Origin: RGIG8775 sp045612185
GTDB lineage: Bacteria > Bacillota > Clostridia > Oscillospirales > CAG-272
Direction of reading: 5' to 3'
Length of the DNA stretch: 7,621 nucleotides
NCBI GenBank assembly: GCA_045612185.1
Contig: JAZKYO010000064.1
Coordinates: 1 to 7,621, forward strand
Under the pieces are notes generated by a model that saw only the letters and a list, made by a program, of their open reading frames with translations, was not told the DNA's origin and searched no databases. Within the stretch, counting starts at the first letter, position 1, and each line of letters starts with the position of its first letter. This document shows, one piece after another, positions 1 to 4,586 of the stretch. Made by a program: the position numbers and the translations under genes.

Positions 1-2
1 AC

Positions 3-347
3 GGACAAATCGCTGATAAATACATCCGTCAATTGAACGACTTTTACGATGATCTATCCGTTGAAAGTTATGTGATCATGCCCAATCATATCCACATTAT
101 GCTGTGGGTAAAAGGCGCGGGAAACGGACCGTCGAGGACGCCGGTCCCTACAGTGCAGAACTCCGTTCCTTCGCGGTTCGTATCTACGTTCAAACGATTT
201 TGTAACAAGGAATACGGCGTGAATATATGGCAATATCGCTCCAATGATCACATCATTCGCAACCGTCAGGACTATGATGAGCATTTACGATACATTTACG
301 AAAACCCAATTCGTTGGTGCTACGATGAATTATACGCAGAAGAATAG
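3..347 (+). CDS. REP-associated tyrosine transposase (RAYT, Y1/HUH family), 5'-truncated by window edge
   Basis: This is the C-terminal ~114 codons of a Y1-type (IS200-like, TnpA_REP) DNA transposase, a metal-dependent single-strand nuclease acting on REP hairpins. The frame is open to the left edge, so the N-terminus lies outside; the family is usually about 150-190 aa. Seen directly: the MPNHIHIM motif, whose His-Ile-His pair (codons at 87-95) is the HUH metal site; a lysine/arginine-rich helix (STFKRFCNKEYG); and a C-terminal segment ending WQYRSNDHII...YDEHLRYIYENP, typical of the family. The tyrosine nucleophile should lie in this last helix (YDEH or RYIY), but I cannot decide which from sequence alone. 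The TTG near 33 is not the true start. The linker between the HUH motif and the KRF helix is encoded by a REP-like palindrome (126-151). The stop TAG at 345-347 sits in the left arm of a small hairpin. It is probably a single-copy domesticated RAYT rather than an active insertion sequence. Confidence 0.86.
   Translation, partial: GQIADKYIRQLNDFYDDLSVESYVIMPNHIHIMLWVKGAGNGPSRTPVPTVQNSVPSRFVSTFKRFCNKEYGVNIWQYRSNDHIIRNRQDYDEHLRYIYENPIRWCYDELYAEE
126..151 (-). repeat. REP-like palindrome inside the RAYT reading frame
   Basis: Read on the minus strand, the tetranucleotide GTAG (151-148) is followed by GGACCG, a 10-nt loop and CGGTCC (stem arms 147-142 and 131-126). A 5' GTAG followed by a hairpin is the hallmark of REP sequences recognised by RAYT proteins. 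Here it lies in frame inside a RAYT gene and encodes part of the linker around SRTPVPT. It could be a captured REP, or the coding sequence may resemble one by chance. Confidence 0.45.
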
Positions 348-387
348 GGGTATGGACTAAGCCCCTGTGCCTTTGTAATACAAAGGC
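346..387 (+). repeat. Two small hairpins just downstream of the RAYT gene
   Basis: The first hairpin pairs AGGGG (346-350, overlapping the stop codon) with CCCCT (362-366). The second is a perfect 8-bp stem GCCTTTGT (369-376) / ACAAAGGC (380-387) with a 3-nt AAT loop. Neither is followed by a T-run, so they are poor intrinsic terminators. Small palindromes flanking a RAYT gene are expected, and these may be degenerate REP structures or an RNA-stabilising 3' end. The remaining gap to the next gene (388-426) shows nothing recognisable. Confidence 0.5.
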
Positions 388-426
388 GAAACTGGCGATA
401 AAACAGAATGATAAATAAGAATTTGT

Positions 427-434
427 AGGTGGAG
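427..434 (+). promoter_or_regulatory. Ribosome binding site of the EamA transporter
   Basis: AGGTGGAG lies a few bases before the ATG at 437. The AGG at 427-429 gives a normal 7-nt spacing and supports this start. Confidence 0.6.
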
Positions 435-436
435 AT

Positions 437-1354
437 ATGAACAAGAAACTATTGGCAATACTTTTTGCGATATTAGCTGCAGGGTTATACGCAATAAATA
501 TCCCTTTATCAAAACTACTGTTAAACTACATAGAGCCGACGATGATGGCATCCTATCTGTATTTAGGCGCAGGTATCGGAATTGGTATCGTTTTTCTGAT
601 TACAAAAAATAAAGACAAAGAAACATACGAAAAAATCACCAAAAAGGACATACCCAACGTTTTGGGAATGATCGTGTTAGATATAGCAGCTCCTATATTG
701 CTTATGTTTGGACTACTCGACAGCGCATCCTCTAATGCTTCCTTGCTTAACAACTTTGAGATCGTTTGTACATCACTTATTGCTTTGTTGGTATTCAAGG
801 AAGTGGTTTCTAAAAGAATGTGGCTCGCAATTTCACTCATTACAATGTCAAGCTTCTTTCTCTCATTTGAGGACATATCCGCTTTCAAATTCTCGTGGGG
901 AGCAATATTTGTTTTGTTGGCAACTCTCTGTTGGGGGCTTGAAAATAACTTCACCAAGAATCTGTCAAGTAAAAACACATACCACATTGTTTTCCTTAAA
1001 GGTATCTTTTCAGGACTTGGCTCCTTGATCGTTGCTTTATGCTTAGAAGAGCAGTTCGCAATGATCGGGTACTTTGCATTGGCACTTTTGCTTGGCTTCG
1101 TAGCATACGGACTCAGTATATTCTTTTACATCAAAGCGCAAGGAATTATCGGAGCAGCCAAAACAAGCGCATACTACGCAGTTGCACCTTTTATTGGTAC
1201 TTTCTTATCGTTCGTGATTTTCAAGGAACAACCGTCATGGACGTATTTTCTCGGTCTTGCTATAATGATCTTGGGAACAATTATAGTGGTTGTTGACACT
1301 TTAGCGAAAAAGCACACGCATACTCATAAGCACCTTATCCAATTTATCGAATAG
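437..1354 (+). CDS. EamA/DMT-family membrane transporter (10 TM)
   Basis: This 305-aa protein of the drug/metabolite transporter superfamily probably acts in the cytoplasmic membrane as a metabolite exporter or permease; the substrate cannot be read from sequence. Ten hydrophobic segments can be placed at roughly 5-25, 35-55, 75-95, 101-120, 127-144, 153-171, 186-204, 209-231, 240-262 and 266-287, in the usual two EamA repeats of five. Each half carries the typical acidic turn after its fifth-to-last helix (VFKEVVS near 119 and IFKEQPSW near 261). Length is normal. The C-terminus ends in a short His-rich tail (KKHTHTHKH, about 291-299) that is not part of the EamA fold. Codon use is clearly more A/T-rich (AAA, ATA, TTA, TTT) than the genes from 1473 onward, so it may have a different history. 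It stands alone, with its own RBS before it and a strong terminator after it. Confidence 0.93.
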   Translation: MNKKLLAILFAILAAGLYAINIPLSKLLLNYIEPTMMASYLYLGAGIGIGIVFLITKNKDKETYEKITKKDIPNVLGMIVLDIAAPILLMFGLLDSASSNASLLNNFEIVCTSLIALLVFKEVVSKRMWLAISLITMSSFFLSFEDISAFKFSWGAIFVLLATLCWGLENNFTKNLSSKNTYHIVFLKGIFSGLGSLIVALCLEEQFAMIGYFALALLLGFVAYGLSIFFYIKAQGIIGAAKTSAYYAVAPFIGTFLSFVIFKEQPSWTYFLGLAIMILGTIIVVVDTLAKKHTHTHKHLIQFIE

Positions 1355-1362
1355 AATAAAAC

Positions 1363-1409
1363 TAACCCCGACATACTTTAAAAATCTGTCGGGGTTAATC
1401 TTTGTTTTA
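1363..1409. terminator. Bidirectional intrinsic terminator between convergent genes
   Basis: A perfect 11-bp stem TAACCCCGACA (1363-1373) / TGTCGGGGTTA (1387-1397) encloses a 13-nt A/T-rich loop. It is followed on the plus strand by a T-rich stretch (ATCTTTGTTTT). On the minus strand the same stem is followed by GTTTTATTC. It therefore can end both the rightward transporter mRNA and the leftward rhamnose operon. Confidence 0.9.
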
Positions 1410-1431
1410 TGCAGTTCAATTTTTGTTATCC

Positions 1432-1455
1432 GTAGGGGCGTTCGCAGAACGCCCC
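1432..1455 (+). repeat. REP element: GTAG followed by perfect 9-bp hairpin
   Basis: GTAG (1432-1434 plus the first G of the arm; GTA then GGGG) leads directly into a perfect palindrome GGGGCGTTC (1435-1443) / GAACGCCCC (1447-1455) with a GCA loop. The GTAG tetranucleotide at the 5' foot of a short GC-rich hairpin is the signature of REP sequences bound by RAYT transposases, and part of a RAYT gene is present 1.1 kb upstream. The element sits between convergent genes, a common REP location. No T-run follows, so it is not itself a terminator, though it may protect the 3' end of the rhaD message. Confidence 0.72.
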
Positions 1456-1472
1456 ATCGCTATGTGTCAGGA

Positions 1473-2291
1473 CTAATCGAGATATCCCTTTTTGATAGTG
1501 AGATTGAAGGCTTCGGCTACCTGCTTGAGCATGTTTGAGTCAATGCCCGCGCGGCGGTCGGGGTTGCCCGCTATGCGAATGAAAATATCCGCGCCCTTTT
1601 CCACAGTCTCCATAAGTCCGAAAGCCTCGTCAAGCGACTCGCCCGTAACGGTGCATCCGTGAAGCGCCCAGATAAGTATGCGGTACTCGCGGAACTTCTC
1701 CGCCGAGGCAAGTCCGATTTCGGGGCTGGAGCTTACCATCCACGGAAGCACTCCCACGCCCTCGGGGAAGATTACGATGCACTCGGTGCACATCTGCCAC
1801 AGTGTGCGTGTAAACTCCATCTCGTCCCAGGTGTGAATATGTGTCATGGAAATGGTGTTGGTGGGGTGGGCGTGCATTACTACGCGGTGATTGGGATTTT
1901 GCGCAAGGCGTTCCTTGTGAGCCCCAAGGTGCATCACAATCTCGCTGGTGTAGCTTCCGCCGTCCGAAAAGCCCCAAAGAAGATGCGAGCGTTTGCCGTC
2001 GTCGGAAATGCGGATAAGCCCCACGCAGTTTTCGGGATTTCTTGAAATATTTTTAAAATATTTTCCCGTACCCGTAACCACGAAATATTTGCCCGCGAAA
2101 TTGGGAAACGGAACTGCCAAGGGCAGGTCGCGAATGATTTTCGTGGGATCTATATAAGGAAGAACGTCCTCCTCCTCAAGAAGAATACTGATGTTGCCGC
2201 CGTTTCGCTCGTTCCATCCAAGGCGGTACATATTGTCTGCCGAGTCTCCAAGCTCTCTTATAATCGGCGAATCTCTAAAATCGAATTTCAT
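1473..2291 (-). CDS. rhaD: L-rhamnulose-1-phosphate aldolase (class II aldolase, zinc-dependent)
   Basis: This cytoplasmic enzyme splits L-rhamnulose 1-phosphate into dihydroxyacetone phosphate and L-lactaldehyde, the last dedicated step of L-rhamnose breakdown. At 272 aa it matches the ~274-aa E. coli RhaD, and long stretches are recognisably similar: WNERNGGNIS near 26, FVVTGTGKYFKN near 70, LLWGF near 104, TRTLWQMCTECIVIFPEGVG near 161-180 and LDEAFGLMETVEK near 220. Key residues are present: candidate catalytic Glu117 (YTSE) and zinc ligands His140 and His142 (MHAHPTN) plus His211 (ALHG), which correspond to E117, H141, H143 and H212 of the E. coli enzyme as I recall them. The start ATG shares its A with the TAA stop of the upstream isomerase (TAATG), and GGAGG lies 9 nt before it, so the two are translationally coupled. 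It is the last gene of the leftward cluster, followed by the REP hairpin and the bidirectional terminator. Confidence 0.94.
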   Translation of the reverse strand: MKFDFRDSPIIRELGDSADNMYRLGWNERNGGNISILLEEEDVLPYIDPTKIIRDLPLAVPFPNFAGKYFVVTGTGKYFKNISRNPENCVGLIRISDDGKRSHLLWGFSDGGSYTSEIVMHLGAHKERLAQNPNHRVVMHAHPTNTISMTHIHTWDEMEFTRTLWQMCTECIVIFPEGVGVLPWMVSSSPEIGLASAEKFREYRILIWALHGCTVTGESLDEAFGLMETVEKGADIFIRIAGNPDRRAGIDSNMLKQVAEAFNLTIKKGYLD

Positions 2292-3271
2292 TATTTGTTG
2301 CCTCCGAAAAGAATTTTTCTCATAAATTTGCTTGCCGCAACTCCGTCGCGCTTGGCAAGAATCCGCTCTGCCTCGGTGTCGTCAATGCGGTTTGCCGCTT
2401 CCTGAAGTGCGTCAAGCCACTCGGCGCTTTCGGCAACCGCGTCGCGTCCGTCCTCGCGATACGGGAACTGGTCAATCACAAGATATCCGTCAAAGCCCGT
2501 GCGTTTGAGCCAATAGAAAAACTCAAGATATTCAAGGGTGTGAACCGTTCCAACAATCATATCGTCGTCCCAAAGGCGGTAGTTGTCGTTGATGTGAATG
2601 TGCTTAAGCCTGTCTCCGTACATTTTGCACATAGCCACAGCCTCGGCGGCGGTTTCGTAGCCGAGAGCCGCATGACCGTAGTCAAGAGCTATGCCGCAGT
2701 TGGGCAAGCCGATTTTCTCAATCATAAGAAGCGTCGCGCCCACCGTGCTTATATAAGAATGGGTGCGGGGCTCTTTTATCTTGTATTCAAGCGTGATTAT
2801 AACGTCGGGGTTGTAGCGGCAAAGCTCCTCTACGCCGTCCTGAAAAAGCTGACGCTCCTTGATGTAGTCGGCAGCGAAAATGTAGTCGTAGCCGTCCTGA
2901 CCGGGCCAGAGGGTTACTATTTTGCAGCCAAGCTCCACAGCAAAGTCGATAACCGCCTTTGCGTCAAGCAGGGCGCGGTCGCGGACCTCCTTTTCGGTGG
3001 AAGAAAGCGAACCTTTCTTGTAGAGGGGATTGGCGAAGGTGTCAACCGCGAGCGAGCCCACTTTAAGCCCTGTGCGGGCAAGGTGCGCCTTTATCTCCTC
3101 ACGTTTTTCCATCATGCCCCAGTCCATAACAAGGTCAACGGCGTCAAGCTGTTCTATTGTTGCCGCGCGGTCAAAAAGCTCGCCAAGCGAGAAGGGCTTG
3201 GAGTACTCGGGGCAGTAGCGGTCAAAGCAGTGACCTACGTTTCCAAGAAATACAGAGTATTTAAGTTTCAT
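2291..3271 (-). CDS. TIM-barrel sugar isomerase, probable RhaI-type L-rhamnose isomerase
   Basis: This 326-aa protein belongs to the AP-endonuclease-2/xylose-isomerase-like TIM-barrel superfamily, often labelled 'sugar phosphate isomerase/epimerase'. It is cytoplasmic, with no signal peptide. Conserved blocks are LWPGQDGYDY (121-130), LEYKIKEPRTHS (161-172), ALDYGHA (195-201), HIHINDN (224-230), WDDDMIVG (234-241) and VIDQFPYRED (265-274). The likely metal ligands are Glu162, Asp197, His200, His226, Asp235, Asp237 and Asp267. The order, and the 35- and 3-residue spacings E-D-H, match the two-metal site of Pseudomonas stutzeri L-rhamnose isomerase (E219, D254, H257, H281, D289, D291, D327, from memory), although that enzyme is about 100 residues longer. 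Adjacency and coupling to rhaD make conversion of L-rhamnose to L-rhamnulose the best guess, replacing the classical RhaA. A ketose 3-epimerase is the main alternative. AAAGGAG sits 7 nt before the ATG at 3271. Confidence 0.88.
   Translation of the reverse strand: MKLKYSVFLGNVGHCFDRYCPEYSKPFSLGELFDRAATIEQLDAVDLVMDWGMMEKREEIKAHLARTGLKVGSLAVDTFANPLYKKGSLSSTEKEVRDRALLDAKAVIDFAVELGCKIVTLWPGQDGYDYIFAADYIKERQLFQDGVEELCRYNPDVIITLEYKIKEPRTHSYISTVGATLLMIEKIGLPNCGIALDYGHAALGYETAAEAVAMCKMYGDRLKHIHINDNYRLWDDDMIVGTVHTLEYLEFFYWLKRTGFDGYLVIDQFPYREDGRDAVAESAEWLDALQEAANRIDDTEAERILAKRDGVAASKFMRKILFGGNK
2301..2305 (-). promoter_or_regulatory. Ribosome binding site of rhaD
   Basis: GGAGG on the minus strand, 9 nt before the ATG at 2291, lies inside the last codons of the isomerase gene. 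Together with the TAATG stop/start overlap it fixes the rhaD start and implies translational coupling. Confidence 0.85.
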
Positions 3272-3424
3272 ATTTTTTCTCCTTTATATAGTTGATTTTT
3301 GTATCGGTTTTTTGTTCCTTTTTGCGAAAATCGGCATGCTTGCATGCCTGTACGAATTTGGAACGCTGACCAATTGAGGATTTCGTAGCAATCTTGTGAG
3401 CGAAGCGGCTCCCGCGATAGGGGG
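3272..3424. repeat. Intergenic region with a 7-bp palindrome; dispersed-repeat candidate
   Basis: This 153-nt non-coding gap lies between the lipoprotein gene and the isomerase gene in an otherwise tight leftward cluster. It contains a near-perfect hairpin GGCATGC (3333-3339) / GCATGCC (3342-3348), and a smaller GAGC/GGCTC pairing near 3401-3414. Next to the isomerase is the RBS AAAGGAG (3285-3279). No T-run follows the hairpin in the leftward direction, so read-through is likely. The segment from about 3320 to 3424 resembles intergenic repeats I have seen in clostridial genomes, but this is memory and not a search. A promoter cannot be excluded: an A/T-rich TATATAAA lies just upstream of the RBS on the minus strand. 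Confidence 0.5.
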
Positions 3425-4573
3425 TCAGGAGCACAGTTCGGGATAAAATTCCTTGATGTACTCAACAAGCGCCTCGGCTTGCTTTTGCGCGCCCTCAGCT
3501 GAGGGGTGAGCCCCCACTCCGTTTCGGTCGGTGGGCAGAGTAACATGCGCTATGTCGTAGCCCTCGTCGGTGTACTTTCCGTCAATCAGCTCTATGGAGC
3601 GGTCAGTGGCAAGAGTCCAGCTTTTGTTCGCCATACAACCGAACACAAACAGCATCGCAACATTCTCGCCGTAGGTTGCGGTAATTGTTTTGATTATGCC
3701 GTCGAACTTCGCGTCAAAGGTAGTCATATTGTAGTAATCACCCTCGGCGTTTCCGCCCTTGGAGTACCACTGGTAATTGTCGTTGGTATGGAGATTTACA
3801 ACCACAAGGTCGGGCACGCGGGTAGGCGCGTAGGGTGCTTTGCCTCTGGTCTCCGACGCGTAGGGGTAAACGTTTTCAAAAATGTTGCTCGCTCCCTCGC
3901 TGTAGGCAACGCCCAGACCGCTTCTTGCGAGGATAGTGTAATCCGCGCCGAGAAGCTTGGCGGTAAGGTAGGGATAAGCGAGTGTTGTGTCGTGATTATC
4001 GCCCTCGGTTGCCGAAAGCCCGTAGCCCGCCGAGATAGAGTCGCCGACAAACTCAATGTACGCGCCAGAGCGATCGATGTCAACCTCAGCGAGCTCACCT
4101 GTAAAGGTCAGCGACTTGAAGTCCACCTTTGAGCCCGAAACAAAGCCTGTCTCGTTGATGATTTCCACCGAATGCAAGCCCTCCTCAAGCCCCGTAGCAA
4201 CGGTCAGGTCGGACGAGCCCGCGGGGACGAGAACATTCTTTTTTGTCTCTCCGTCTACTGTTACCGAGAGCTTGACGTTCTTGGCGGTGGTAATACTCAT
4301 CGAAACATCGCCCTTGCAGTCGAGGTAGGCCTCAAAGCCCGCGGCGGCATGGTCAGCCGTCAGCGCGGCATCGAGAATGTAGGCGCGTCCGAGGGGTCTG
4401 ATAAGCGCCTCGATCTCTTGCATGGTAAGCGTTCTTGTTACGTATTCCTTTGGAGCCATGGTATCTGTCACCTCTTGTTCGGAAGTATCGGAATCGCCAA
4501 TAGGCGCTCCGCCGCATGACGAAAGAACAAACATCACGGATAGAAGCACCGAGATTATTTTGAATACTTTCAT
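3425..4573 (-). CDS. Surface lipoprotein with SGNH-hydrolase domain, CE2-like carbohydrate acetylesterase
   Basis: This is a 382-aa lipoprotein, probably anchored outside the membrane, that removes acetyl groups from plant cell-wall polysaccharide or oligosaccharide. The start is the ATG at 4573, giving MKVFKIISVLLSVMFVLSSC: a basic end, a hydrophobic core and a lipobox LSSC with Cys20. A longer frame to 4657 has no RBS and would destroy the signal peptide. A short Ser/Asp/Thr-rich spacer (about 22-45) follows, then a beta-rich domain (about 60-165), then the SGNH domain. Motifs are EFVGDSISAGYG with nucleophile Ser179, RSGLGV near 217-222, NLHTND with Asn264, and GAHPSAEG with His356. Asp349 lies 7 residues before the histidine instead of the usual 3, so a Ser-His dyad as in several CE2 enzymes is plausible. 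The beta domain plus GDS layout fits CE2, but the specific substrate is not readable. It starts 10 nt after the GH127 gene, whose stop overlaps its SD (TAAGGAG), so they are cotranscribed. Confidence 0.86.
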   Translation of the reverse strand: MKVFKIISVLLSVMFVLSSCGGAPIGDSDTSEQEVTDTMAPKEYVTRTLTMQEIEALIRPLGRAYILDAALTADHAAAGFEAYLDCKGDVSMSITTAKNVKLSVTVDGETKKNVLVPAGSSDLTVATGLEEGLHSVEIINETGFVSGSKVDFKSLTFTGELAEVDIDRSGAYIEFVGDSISAGYGLSATEGDNHDTTLAYPYLTAKLLGADYTILARSGLGVAYSEGASNIFENVYPYASETRGKAPYAPTRVPDLVVVNLHTNDNYQWYSKGGNAEGDYYNMTTFDAKFDGIIKTITATYGENVAMLFVFGCMANKSWTLATDRSIELIDGKYTDEGYDIAHVTLPTDRNGVGAHPSAEGAQKQAEALVEYIKEFYPELCS

Positions 4574-4579
4574 AATCTT

Positions 4580-4586
4580 CTCCTTA
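4580..4586 (-). promoter_or_regulatory. RBS of the lipoprotein gene overlapping the upstream stop codon
   Basis: On the minus strand the sequence TAAGGAG merges the TAA stop of the GH127 gene with the GGAG Shine-Dalgarno of the lipoprotein gene, 6 nt before its ATG at 4573. It decides this start over the longer open frame and suggests translational coupling. Confidence 0.85.

Noticed and set aside
369..387. Hairpin after the RAYT gene as an intrinsic terminator
   Set aside because: The 8-bp stem is perfect but is followed by GAAACTGG rather than a T-run, so it was kept only as a structural repeat.
2540..3295. 251-codon rightward open frame opposite the isomerase
   Set aside because: It is antisense to a gene with clear catalytic motifs, has a valine-rich biased composition typical of antisense frames in this codon usage, and matches no known domain.
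3268..3546. 92-codon leftward open frame spanning the lipoprotein end and the intergenic gap
   Set aside because: Half is a frame shadow of the lipoprotein gene and half is repeat-like intergenic DNA; no family features and no RBS.
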